Below are positions 57,106 through 64,000 of a DNA stretch of 64,000 nt, in pieces. The translations under genes were made by a program, and so were the position numbers. The first letter of the stretch is position 1. The number at the start of each line of letters is the position of its first letter. The notes under the pieces are model-generated. The model was not told where the DNA came from, made no database searches, and was given only the letters and a program-made list of their open reading frames with translations. The DNA is from DASRIA01 sp963816975. Lineage in GTDB: Bacteria; Actinomycetota; Thermoleophilia; Solirubrobacterales; JBBDJG01. The DNA lies in assembly GCA_963816975.1 (NCBI GenBank), contig CAWFMD010000006.1, forward strand, positions 1,364,001 through 1,428,000, read 5' to 3'.

Positions 57106-58380
57106 ATGGCGGCTACCGCTCTCAGCCACGCGTACCCGCTCGGAGCGCGCGTGAACGACCGCGGCCACCTCGAGGTGGGGGGCTGTGACGTCGTCGAGCT
57201 GGCCGAGCGCCACGGCACGCCCGCGTACATCTACGACGAGGACGACATCCGCGCCCGGGCGCGAGCGTACCTCGAGGCGTTCCGGTCGCGGACCGACGAC
57301 TTCGAGGTGATCTATGCCTCCAAGGCGCTGCCCATCACTGCGGCCTACGAGGTCGTGGCGGACGAGGGTCTGTCGGTGGACGTCGCCTCCGGCGGCGAGC
57401 TGCATCTCGCGCTGCGAGCCGGCGTCCGTCCAAAGCGGCTCTTCATGCACGGCAACAACAAGACCGAGGCCGAGCTGCGGATGGCATTCGATGCGGGCAT
57501 CGGCTACCTCGTGCTGGACTCGTTCGAGGAGATCGAGCGAGCAGAGCGCCTGGCGCCCCGGACCCAGGACGTCCTGATCCGCGTCACTCCCGGCATCAAG
57601 CCCTCGACCCACAGCTATGTGCAGACGGGCCAGCTGGACTCCAAGTTCGGCTTCGGCCTGTCTGACGGGCGCGCCACGGAGGCCGTGCGGCGCGTACGCG
57701 CCGCGCGGCGGCTCAAGCTCGTCGGCGTGCATGCGCACATCGGCTCCAACATCTTCGAGCTGGAGCCGTACACCCGCACGATCGAGCTGCTCGCCGACTT
57801 CGTCGACTTCGAGTGTCACCTGCTGAACGTCGGCGGCGGGCTCGGCATCGCCTACACCGCCGAGCAGGAGCCCGCTTCGATCGAGGACTACGTCGACGTC
57901 AAGGTGAAGGGCGTGCAGGCCGCGTTCGACCCGGTGCCCCGCGTGCTGATCGAGCCGGGCCGCTCGCTGGTCGGAAACGCCGGGATCACCGTTTACCGCA
58001 TCGGCACCATCAAGGAGATCCCGGGAGTGCGCACATACGTGGCCGTGGACGGCGGGATGTCGGACAACCTGCGCCCGATGCTCTATGACGCGCGCTATGA
58101 CGCCGCGCTCGCGGACCGGCCCGACGCGATGGGCACGCAGCTCGCGACGATCGCCGGCATGCACTGCGAGTCCGGCGACATCCTGATCAAGGAGGTCGCA
58201 CTGCCGGACCCGCAGGTCGGGGACCTGCTGGTGACGCCCGCGACGGGCGCGTACGGGTATGCGATGGCGAACAACTACAACGGGGTGCCGCGACCGCCGG
58301 TGATCTTCTGCCGAAATGGCGAAGCGCGCGTCGTCGTGCGGCGCGAGACCTACGAGGACCTGACGGCGCGCGACGTATGA
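57106..58380 (+). CDS. lysA: diaminopimelate decarboxylase
   Basis: A 424-residue PLP enzyme that converts meso-diaminopimelate to lysine. The PLP lysine is in IYASKALP, followed by HGNNKTEAEL, HAHIGSNIF, the phosphate-binding GGGLG, and the substrate Cys/Glu motif CESGDI. ATG 57106 follows CATAAT; ATG 57094 overlaps the -10 and is less likely. It heads the lysA-hom-thrC-thrB operon and couples to hom by ATGA at 58377. Confidence 0.95.
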   Translation: MAATALSHAYPLGARVNDRGHLEVGGCDVVELAERHGTPAYIYDEDDIRARARAYLEAFRSRTDDFEVIYASKALPITAAYEVVADEGLSVDVASGGELHLALRAGVRPKRLFMHGNNKTEAELRMAFDAGIGYLVLDSFEEIERAERLAPRTQDVLIRVTPGIKPSTHSYVQTGQLDSKFGFGLSDGRATEAVRRVRAARRLKLVGVHAHIGSNIFELEPYTRTIELLADFVDFECHLLNVGGGLGIAYTAEQEPASIEDYVDVKVKGVQAAFDPVPRVLIEPGRSLVGNAGITVYRIGTIKEIPGVRTYVAVDGGMSDNLRPMLYDARYDAALADRPDAMGTQLATIAGMHCESGDILIKEVALPDPQVGDLLVTPATGAYGYAMANNYNGVPRPPVIFCRNGEARVVVRRETYEDLTARDV

Positions 58381-59612
58381 CGGCCGCGCCTTTCCGCGTC
58401 GGCCTGCTCGGTCACGGAACGGTCGGTGCGGCGTTCGACTCACTCCTCGCCGAGCGCGCCGGTGCGATCGCCGCGGCGACGGGCCGCCGACCCGAGCTCG
58501 CCGGAGTGCTGACACGCGCGCGCGGGTCATTCGACGAGATCCTGCGGTCCTCCGACGCGATCGTCGAGCTGATCGGCGGCATCGAGCCCGCCCGCGAGTA
58601 CGCGCTGCGCACGCTGGAGGCGGGCAAGCCGCTGGTGACCGCCAACAAGCAGCTGCTCTCACAGCATGGCGACGAGCTGTTCGCCGCGGCGCGCGCCGGC
58701 GCGGCACAGCTGCGCTACGAGGCGGCGGTCGCGGGCGTGGTCCCGGTGATCCGCGTGATGCGCGAGTCGTTTGCCGGCGCCCACATCGAGAAGGTGCACG
58801 GCATCGTGAACGGAACGACGAACTTCATCCTCAGCGAGATGGCACGCACGGGTGCGTCCTATGAGGACGTCCTGAGGCGCGCGCAGGATCTGGGCTACGC
58901 GGAGGCGGACCCCACGGAGGACGTGAACGGCAAGGACGCGGCCGCCAAGATGGCGATCCTGGGACGGCTCGCGTTCCACGCGGAGGTGACGCTCGCCGAC
59001 GTTCCCTTCGAGGGCATCGAGCAGATCACCTCGGACGACCTCGACTACGCCAAGGAGTTCGGCCTGGTGCTGAAGCTGCTGGGCGTGGCCGAGCGCCGCG
59101 ACGGCGGCGTCAGCGTGCGCGTCTTCCCCGCCTTCCTGTATGGCGGGCACCCGCTCGCCGCGGTGGTCGGCCCGTTCAACGCGGTCACGCTGGAGTCGGA
59201 GGCGATCACCGAGGTGACGCTCTCGGGACCGGGCGCGGGGGGGCCGCAGACTGCGTCGGCCGTGCTCGGCGACGTGGTCTCGGTGATGAGCTCGGCGGGC
59301 ATGGCGCTGGACCCGATCGAGCAGCCGCGCTTCCTGCCCGAGGAGGAGGTGGAGTCCGCGTTCTACCTCTACCTCGAAGTCGAGGACCGCCCCGGGGTGC
59401 TCGCGCAGGTCGCCCAGGTGCTCGGGGATCACGAGGTCAGCGTGAAGAGCGTCGTGCAGAAGGGCATCGGCGAGAACGCGCGCCTCGTGATGGTGATGCA
59501 CCGGGTCGCGGAGGGCCGCTTCCGCAGCGCGCTGGATGTCATCTCCGGGCTCGAGTTCCTGCGCTCGCGGCCGCGCTCGATCCGGGTGATCGAGGAGGAG
59601 TTCGTCTCATGA
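58377..59612 (+). CDS. hom: homoserine dehydrogenase
   Basis: A 411-residue NAD(P)H-dependent enzyme of the aspartate family. The Rossmann loop is GLLGHGTVG, the signature region VTANKQLLSQHG, and the catalytic block KVHGIVNGTTNFILSEM and DLGYAEADPTEDVNGKDAAAKMAIL. A C-terminal ACT domain (about 330-411, YLYLEVEDRPGVLAQVAQVLGDHEVSV) suggests feedback control by threonine. ATG overlaps the lysA stop. Confidence 0.96.
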   Translation: MTAAPFRVGLLGHGTVGAAFDSLLAERAGAIAAATGRRPELAGVLTRARGSFDEILRSSDAIVELIGGIEPAREYALRTLEAGKPLVTANKQLLSQHGDELFAAARAGAAQLRYEAAVAGVVPVIRVMRESFAGAHIEKVHGIVNGTTNFILSEMARTGASYEDVLRRAQDLGYAEADPTEDVNGKDAAAKMAILGRLAFHAEVTLADVPFEGIEQITSDDLDYAKEFGLVLKLLGVAERRDGGVSVRVFPAFLYGGHPLAAVVGPFNAVTLESEAITEVTLSGPGAGGPQTASAVLGDVVSVMSSAGMALDPIEQPRFLPEEEVESAFYLYLEVEDRPGVLAQVAQVLGDHEVSVKSVVQKGIGENARLVMVMHRVAEGRFRSALDVISGLEFLRSRPRSIRVIEEEFVS

Positions 59613-59625
59613 GGAGGGGCTATTC

Positions 59626-60663
59626 GTGAGTGAGATGACGGCGGCGGGCCGAGTCCCCCTGATCGAGCGTTACCGCGACCGCCTGCCGGTCGCAGCGGAC
59701 ACTCCTGTCGTGTCGCTGATGGAGGGCTCCACTCCGCTGATCCACGCGCCGCGGCTGTCTGAGCGCATCGGCGTCGAGACGCACCTCAAGTTCGAGGGCA
59801 TGAACCCGACCGGCAGCTTCAAGGACCGGGGCATGACGCTCGCGGTGTCGTGGGCCAAGGCCAAGGGGGCGGAGGCGATCATCTGTGCCTCGACGGGCAA
59901 CACGGCCGCCAGCGCCGCGGCCTATGCGGCGCGCGCGGGCATGCGGGGTGCGGTGATCGTGCCGGAGGGCAAGATCGCGCGCGGCAAGCTGGCCCAGGCG
60001 GTGATGCACGGCGCCCGCGTGATCTCGCTGCGCGGCAACTTCGACCAGGCGCTGGAGCTGGTGAAGCAGATCGTCGAGCGCCAGCCGGTGGAGCTCGTCA
60101 ACTCCATCAACCCCTACCGGATCGAGGGCCAGAAGACCGCGGCGTTCGAGGTTTGTGACGAGCTGGGTGCCGCGCCCGACGCGCTCGCGATCCCGGTCGG
60201 GAACGCGGGCAACATCACGGCCTGGTGGCAGGGCTTCGTCGAGTACGGGCAGGGCAGGCCACATTTGTACGGGTATCAGGCCGAGGGCGCCGCGCCGATC
60301 GTGCTCGGCCACCGCGTCGAGCACCCGGAGACCGTCGCGTCCGCGATTCGCATCGGCAACCCGGCCCGCTGGAAGGAGGCGGAGGCCGCGCTGGACGACT
60401 CCGGCGGGAGCATCTCCGCTGTCCGTGACGCGGAGATCCTGGACGCGCAGCGCTGGCTGGCGTCGAGTGAGGGCGTGTTCTGCGAGCCCGCCTCGGCCGC
60501 GTGCATCGCGGGAGTGCTGAAGTCGCCGCCGGCGCACGCGGCGCTGCTGGTGTGCGTGCTGACCGGCCACGGGCTGAAGGACCCGGAGACGGCGCTGGCC
60601 GCGGTCGAGGTCACGGTCTGCGACCCCGACTACGCCGCGGTCGAGCGCGCGGTGCTCGGCTGA
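59626..60663 (+). CDS. thrC: threonine synthase
   Basis: A 345-residue PLP enzyme that makes threonine from O-phosphohomoserine. The lysine is in NPTGSFKDRGMTLAV, followed by CASTGNTAASAAAYAARAG and VGNAGNITAWWQGF. GTG 59626 is preceded by GAGGAGGGG (59609-59617). Its stop shares an A with the thrB ATG. Confidence 0.96.
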   Translation: MSEMTAAGRVPLIERYRDRLPVAADTPVVSLMEGSTPLIHAPRLSERIGVETHLKFEGMNPTGSFKDRGMTLAVSWAKAKGAEAIICASTGNTAASAAAYAARAGMRGAVIVPEGKIARGKLAQAVMHGARVISLRGNFDQALELVKQIVERQPVELVNSINPYRIEGQKTAAFEVCDELGAAPDALAIPVGNAGNITAWWQGFVEYGQGRPHLYGYQAEGAAPIVLGHRVEHPETVASAIRIGNPARWKEAEAALDDSGGSISAVRDAEILDAQRWLASSEGVFCEPASAACIAGVLKSPPAHAALLVCVLTGHGLKDPETALAAVEVTVCDPDYAAVERAVLG

Positions 60664-61526
60664 TGGGACGCCGCCGCCGGGTGCGCGTGCCCGGCTCGTC
60701 GGCGAACCTCGGGCCCGGCTTCGACGCGATGGCCGCCGCCGTGTCGGTCCACCTCGAGCTGGAGGTCGAGGAGACCGGCACGTTTGCCGTGGACCCCGGC
60801 GACGCCGGGCTGCCCGCCGGCGCGGACAACCTGTGCGTGCGCGCGTTCGCGCAGCTGCATCCCGTCGACGGCCTGAGCTTCAAGGTGCGCTCGGAGATCC
60901 CGCTGGAGGCGGGCCTGGGATCGAGCGGCGCGGCGATCGTCGCCGGGCTGGTGGCGGCGGACCACATGTACGAGCTCGCGCTGGAGCGCGACGAGCTGAT
61001 GGGCCATGCGGCCGCGGTCGAGGGGCATCCCGACAACGTGGCCGCGTCGCTGTATGGGAGCTTTGTGATCTGCGCGAACGGATCGGTCACGGTGATCGAG
61101 CCACCGGCGGGGCTGGAGGCGGTCGCGGTGGTGCCCGCCGAGGCGGTGCCGACGGGCGCGGCCCGTGCAGCGCTCCCCGACCAGGTGCCGCTGGCGGACG
61201 CGACTTTCAACGTCGCGCGGGCGGCGACGCTGGCACTGGGGCTTGCCCGCGGCGACCTCGCGGAGATCGCGCGCGGCCTCGACGATCGCCTGCACCAGCC
61301 ACACCGGCGGCGGCTCTACCCGCGGTCGATGGAGCTGGTCGAGCGCGCGGCCGAGCTGGGCGCGCTGGGTGCCACGATCTCCGGCGCCGGCCCGAGCGTG
61401 CTGTTCTGGGTGTTCTTCGAGCAGACCGGCGCGCTCGTGGAGCGGCTCCGCGCGGAGGTCGATGGCTGGGCCGACATCCGGCGGCTCAACTTCGTCGCGC
61501 TGGGCGCGGACGTCGCCGAGCTGTAA
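60663..61526 (+). CDS. thrB: homoserine kinase
   Basis: A 287-residue GHMP kinase. RVRVPGSSANLGPGFDAMAAA at the start, the ATP loop IPLEAGLGSSGAAIVAGL and the C-terminal TISGAGPSVLFWV are typical. ATG 60663 overlaps the thrC TGA (TGATG). It closes the threonine branch and is followed by a strong terminator hairpin. Confidence 0.96.
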   Translation: MGRRRRVRVPGSSANLGPGFDAMAAAVSVHLELEVEETGTFAVDPGDAGLPAGADNLCVRAFAQLHPVDGLSFKVRSEIPLEAGLGSSGAAIVAGLVAADHMYELALERDELMGHAAAVEGHPDNVAASLYGSFVICANGSVTVIEPPAGLEAVAVVPAEAVPTGAARAALPDQVPLADATFNVARAATLALGLARGDLAEIARGLDDRLHQPHRRRLYPRSMELVERAAELGALGATISGAGPSVLFWVFFEQTGALVERLRAEVDGWADIRRLNFVALGADVAEL

Positions 61527-61544
61527 GGCGCCCCCGCCCCCCGC

Positions 61545-61583
61545 GTGTGCAGATGAGCGCGCATAGCGCGCTCATCTGCACAC
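61545..61583. terminator. bidirectional terminator, perfect 18-bp stem
   Basis: GTGTGCAGATGAGCGCGC (61545-61562) and its exact complement (61566-61583) enclose a 3-nt ATA loop, between convergent thrB and the SDR gene. The right arm touches the SDR stop codon. Confidence 0.75.
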
Positions 61584-62458
61584 TAAGGGCGGGCGGCGGA
61601 GCTTTCGGCCGCGGCGGCCGGGCCGTCGCCGGCCACCTCGGCCTCGGTCAGCCGCACCGCCTCCGCGATCTTGGCGCGGTTGCCGCGCTGGCTGAGCGGC
61701 TGAAGCACTCCCCGCAGCCAGGTCATGGGAAGCACCCAGCGGGGCGCATAGACCTTGTCGGCGCGGCGCGACACGCCGCGCTCGATCGCCCTGCCGGCCG
61801 CCGCCAGTGGCGCGGTGCCGCCAAACGGGCCCGGTGTGGCGTCGCGCAGCAGCTGGGCGGCCGGGCTGTCGAGACCCTCGCGCACCATGTCGGTGTCGAT
61901 GAAGCTGAAGTAGGCCACGCCGACGCGCGCGCCGGTGTGGGCGATCTCGGCGCGCAGGCTGTCCGCGAACGCCTCGACGCCGGCCTTGGTCGCGGCGTAG
62001 TGGGCGAGCATCGGCGGGTGCAGCGCCGCGGCCAGCGACGCGATCGGCAGGATGTAGCCCTGTCGCGCGATCACGTGCGGCAGCGTTGCGCGCACCGTGC
62101 GCCACACTCCGATCAGATTCACCTCGATCGTGCGCTCGAACGCGGCCGGGTCGATCGTCGCCACCGTGCCGAACGGCGCGATCCCGGCGTTGGCGATCAC
62201 GACGTCGATGCCGCCGAAGCGCTCGACGGTCTCGGCGACTGCGCGGTCGAGCGCCGCGCGGTCGGTGACGTCTGCCTCGAACCACGCCGCCTGGGCGCCG
62301 ATGCCCTCGGCGACCTGTCGCAACAGGTCCGGCTCCAGCCCGACGAGCGACACCCGCGCCCCCCGCTGCGCCAGCCGCTGCGCCGCCTCGGCGCCGATGC
62401 CGCGGGCGCCGCCGGTGATCAGCACGACCTTGTCGCGGATTTCGTAGCTGCCGGCCAT
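61583..62458 (-). CDS. short-chain dehydrogenase/reductase
   Basis: A 291-residue SDR. TGGARGIGAEAAQRL is the cofactor loop, IANAGIAPFG, Ser in PIASLAAAL, YAATKAG with Tyr and Lys, and an extended C-terminus of about 80 residues with basic and Ala/Glu-rich segments. The late AGRAIERGVSRRADKVYAPRW pattern is seen in actinobacterial SDRs of unknown role. ATG 62458 is 3 nt from the stop of the ParA gene, so both are one transcript. Confidence 0.9.
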   Translation of the reverse strand: MAGSYEIRDKVVLITGGARGIGAEAAQRLAQRGARVSLVGLEPDLLRQVAEGIGAQAAWFEADVTDRAALDRAVAETVERFGGIDVVIANAGIAPFGTVATIDPAAFERTIEVNLIGVWRTVRATLPHVIARQGYILPIASLAAALHPPMLAHYAATKAGVEAFADSLRAEIAHTGARVGVAYFSFIDTDMVREGLDSPAAQLLRDATPGPFGGTAPLAAAGRAIERGVSRRADKVYAPRWVLPMTWLRGVLQPLSQRGNRAKIAEAVRLTEAEVAGDGPAAAAESSAARP

Positions 62459-62461
62459 CGG

Positions 62462-63310
62462 CTACGCCGCGTCGGAGGTGCGCGCCGAGACCGGCGCCGT
62501 GGTCACCATCTCCTCGCGCAGCGCCCGCAGCCGCTCGCGCGACTCCTCGTCGTCGAGCCGCGCCAGCAGCTCGTCCGCGAGGCGGATGTAGTCGCCGCCC
62601 AGCTCGGGGCGGTAGTCGAGGATCGACACGCCGCGCTCTGCGGACTCGGGATACCGCACCGATCGCCGGATCACTGTGGTGAAGACCTTGTCGCCGAAGC
62701 TCTCGCGCATGTTCGCCAGCGTCTCGCGCGTGTGGACCATGCGCATGTCGGCCATGTTCAGCACCACGCCGAGCCACTGGAGGCCCTCGTTGAGGTTCTC
62801 GCGCGCCAGCTCCATCACCTCCAGCACCTGCTCCACGCCCTGCAGTGAGAAGTACTCGCCCTCGGCGCTGACGAGCGCGTGGGTTGCGGCGACGAGCGCG
62901 TTGACGGTCAGCAGCCCGAGCGCCGGCGGGCAGTCGATCACGACCAGATCGTGCTGGCGGCGCGACTCCCGCAGCGCGTGCTTGAGCGTCAGCTCGCGTC
63001 CCATCTTGCCACTCAGCACCAGCTCCGCCTCCGCCAGGCCGAGGTTCGCGGGGATCATGTTCTTGTGGATCGCGTCGACGGCGCGGGCGCGCCCCGCGAG
63101 CACCTCGCCGATCGTCGGGGAGGCGTCGGGATCCACGTCGAAGTAGTCCGACAGGTTCCCCTGCGGGTCGAGGTCGACCGCGAGCACGTCCAGGCCGACG
63201 CGCCGCAGCACGTCGGTGAGCGTCCTGACCATGGTCGTCTTGCCGGTACCACCCTTCTGGGAGAGCACCGTCACGACGGGACATGGCGAGGGGAGGATGG
63301 TCGGGCTCAC
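62462..63310 (-). CDS. parA: ParA/Soj family ATPase
   Basis: A 282-residue deviant-Walker ATPase of partition type. The P-loop is LSQKGGTGKTTMVRT, the A' region DLDPQGNLSDYFDVDP, and the Walker B CPPALGLLTVNALVAA. No parB gene follows; the partner is an SDR, so a role in chromosome partition is unsure and an orphan role is possible. GTG 63310 has AGGATG 8 nt upstream. Longer in-frame starts lie in a region without similarity. Confidence 0.88.
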   Translation of the reverse strand: MSPTILPSPCPVVTVLSQKGGTGKTTMVRTLTDVLRRVGLDVLAVDLDPQGNLSDYFDVDPDASPTIGEVLAGRARAVDAIHKNMIPANLGLAEAELVLSGKMGRELTLKHALRESRRQHDLVVIDCPPALGLLTVNALVAATHALVSAEGEYFSLQGVEQVLEVMELARENLNEGLQWLGVVLNMADMRMVHTRETLANMRESFGDKVFTTVIRRSVRYPESAERGVSILDYRPELGGDYIRLADELLARLDDEESRERLRALREEMVTTAPVSARTSDAA

Positions 63311-63451
63311 GACCGTTTCATCCTGCCTGTGATCGGGCCCGGATCGCACGGCGGCAAGCCGTGCGGCCGGAGATTTTCCCGCAAATTCCGATAAGAACGC
63401 CTTCCTCCGGCTCGCCGCTCCGGCGAGTCGTTCCGCGACTGGGCTGCGGAC

Positions 63452-63457
63452 TATAAT
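63452..63457 (+). promoter_or_regulatory. consensus -10 of the glutamate synthase gene
   Basis: A perfect TATAAT predicts a start near 63464 and a leader of about 55 nt with GGGAGG (63510-63515) before ATG 63519. The -35 region is weak. The inverted repeat AGTCG-N5-CGACT (63425-63439) lies upstream. Confidence 0.5.
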
Positions 63458-63518
63458 TCCGCCTCCCACGAACCCGTCGCGCGCCCGCTCGGAGAAGGCG
63501 TGGAACCCGGGAGGATAG

Positions 63519-64000
63519 ATGAGCGCTCATTCTTCGAAGCTGTCCGAGCAGGACGCGGCCGTGCCGGTGCAGCAGCGGCGCGGACACTACTCGTCGACCC
63601 AGGCCTACCGGCCGCTGCGGCGTCCCGAAACGGTCGAGGACAAGGACGCCTGCGCCCTGTACGCGGCGGTCCGCAAGGACGGGCGCGCCACCCACGACGT
63701 GATCGAGAAGGGCTTCGTCGCCCTCCAGAAGATGCTGCACCGGGCGGGCAACGTGGACGGTGAAGGCGATGGCTGCGGGGCGATGATCGACATCCCCCGT
63801 GCGATCTGGCAGGAGGAGGTCCGCGCCGGCGGGCACGCGCCCCGCCTGGCGCTCGACCCGGCATTCGCGGTGGCGCATGTCTTCGTGGCGCGCGCCGCGG
63901 ACTACGAGCAGGTCAAGCAGCGTGCCCGGCAGATCCTGCACCGCAACGGCCTGCGGGTGCTGGCGGAGCGCGAGGACCGGGTCACGAGCGCCGCGCTCGG
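63519..64000 (+). CDS. gltB: glutamate synthase large chain, N-terminal part (3' end outside window)
   Basis: The frame from ATG 63519 stays open to the window end (160 codons). After a 44-residue propeptide-like segment, C45 in DKDACALYAAV is the likely amidotransferase nucleophile, although the usual CGVGF is altered. GFVALQKMLHRAGNVDGEGDGCGAMIDIPRAIW matches the glutamine-amidotransferase class II start of GltB. It uses glutamine to form glutamate from 2-oxoglutarate. The start codon lies in ATGAGCGCTCAT, a 12-bp palindrome in the initiation region. Only the N-terminus is visible, so a GltB-like single-domain protein cannot be excluded. Confidence 0.8.
   Translation, partial: MSAHSSKLSEQDAAVPVQQRRGHYSSTQAYRPLRRPETVEDKDACALYAAVRKDGRATHDVIEKGFVALQKMLHRAGNVDGEGDGCGAMIDIPRAIWQEEVRAGGHAPRLALDPAFAVAHVFVARAADYEQVKQRARQILHRNGLRVLAEREDRVTSAAL

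Noticed and set aside
56566..58707. 713-codon minus-strand ORF through lysA
   Set aside because: It covers lysA, the start of hom and half of the hydrolase gene in the wrong frame.
63519..63530. ATGAGCGCTCAT at the gltB start as a copy of the 43251 palindrome
   Set aside because: The arms lack the 2-nt spacer of the other site and the match may arise from the coding start; kept only as a note in the gltB entry.

Overview
The window is about 70% G+C or higher, with dense short-spaced genes and GTG/TTG starts. Its content suggests a deep-branching actinobacterium, most likely of class Thermoleophilia (Solirubrobacterales-like). This is inferred from gene content and family resemblance, not from a search. 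Supporting points are a CarD gene beside disA, an F420-type LLM oxidoreductase, an A2-type cytochrome oxidase operon, a PlsC-GpsA fusion and a c-di-AMP riboswitch upstream of a cell-wall hydrolase.

Layout. 1-24 kb is a conserved housekeeping block: tilS(partial)-hpt-ftsH-[acyl-CoA synthetase, frameshifted]-folP-folB-folK-coaX-greA-lysS-clpC, two opposite-strand genes (VOC protein, large Tat-secreted protein), then radA-disA-carD-ispD-PHP phosphatase-ispF-cysS-rlmB-sigH-like sigma factor. The order resembles both the Bacillus tilS...sigH region and the Mycobacterium tilS-hpt-ftsH-fol-coaX-lysS-clpC1...disA-carD-ispDF-cysS-rlmB region. 24-31.8 kb holds respiration genes: an LLM oxidoreductase, a cupredoxin, ctaC-ctaD-ctaE interleaved with three copies of a Usp-like domain, and a cytochrome c/cupredoxin fusion lipoprotein. 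31.9-34.6 kb is a three-gene pseudopilin operon. 34.6-35.1 kb carries tRNA-Thr(UGU), whose 5' end forms the last codons of a PD-(D/E)XK endonuclease gene that has a nonsense codon. 35.3-39.9 kb has plsC-gpsA, an ECF sigma factor with a membrane partner, and a CorC/HlyC-type transporter behind a structured leader. 39.9-44.4 kb and 50.3-51.7 kb are beta-oxidation genes that share a palindromic operator. 44.4-50.2 kb has a beta-propeller secreted protein, a CHASE2/HD-GYP protein, a methyltransferase and a CWB2 lipoprotein. 51.7-56.2 kb has a cation-efflux transporter with its own palindrome, an SDR, a c-di-AMP riboswitch with an M23 hydrolase, and lgt. 56.3-64 kb has an alpha/beta hydrolase, the lysA-hom-thrC-thrB amino-acid operon, an SDR-ParA pair, and the start of a glutamate synthase gene.

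Themes. (1) Leaderless transcription looks common: at least seven genes show TANNNT exactly 7 nt before ATG/GTG, with several near variants. (2) Three genes (folK, carD and the NPLRSE membrane protein) appear to start at CTG, ATT and ATC, two of them behind strong Shine-Dalgarno sequences. (3) c-di-AMP may connect the two halves of the window: disA makes it, and a ydaO-type riboswitch precedes an M23 peptidoglycan hydrolase. (4) Acyl-CoA catabolism is probably controlled through TTGACT-N4-AGTCAA. (5) Three genes are interrupted: two by single-base losses in G/C runs, which could be sequencing errors, and one by a TAA codon. No CRISPR array, prophage or insertion sequence was seen.
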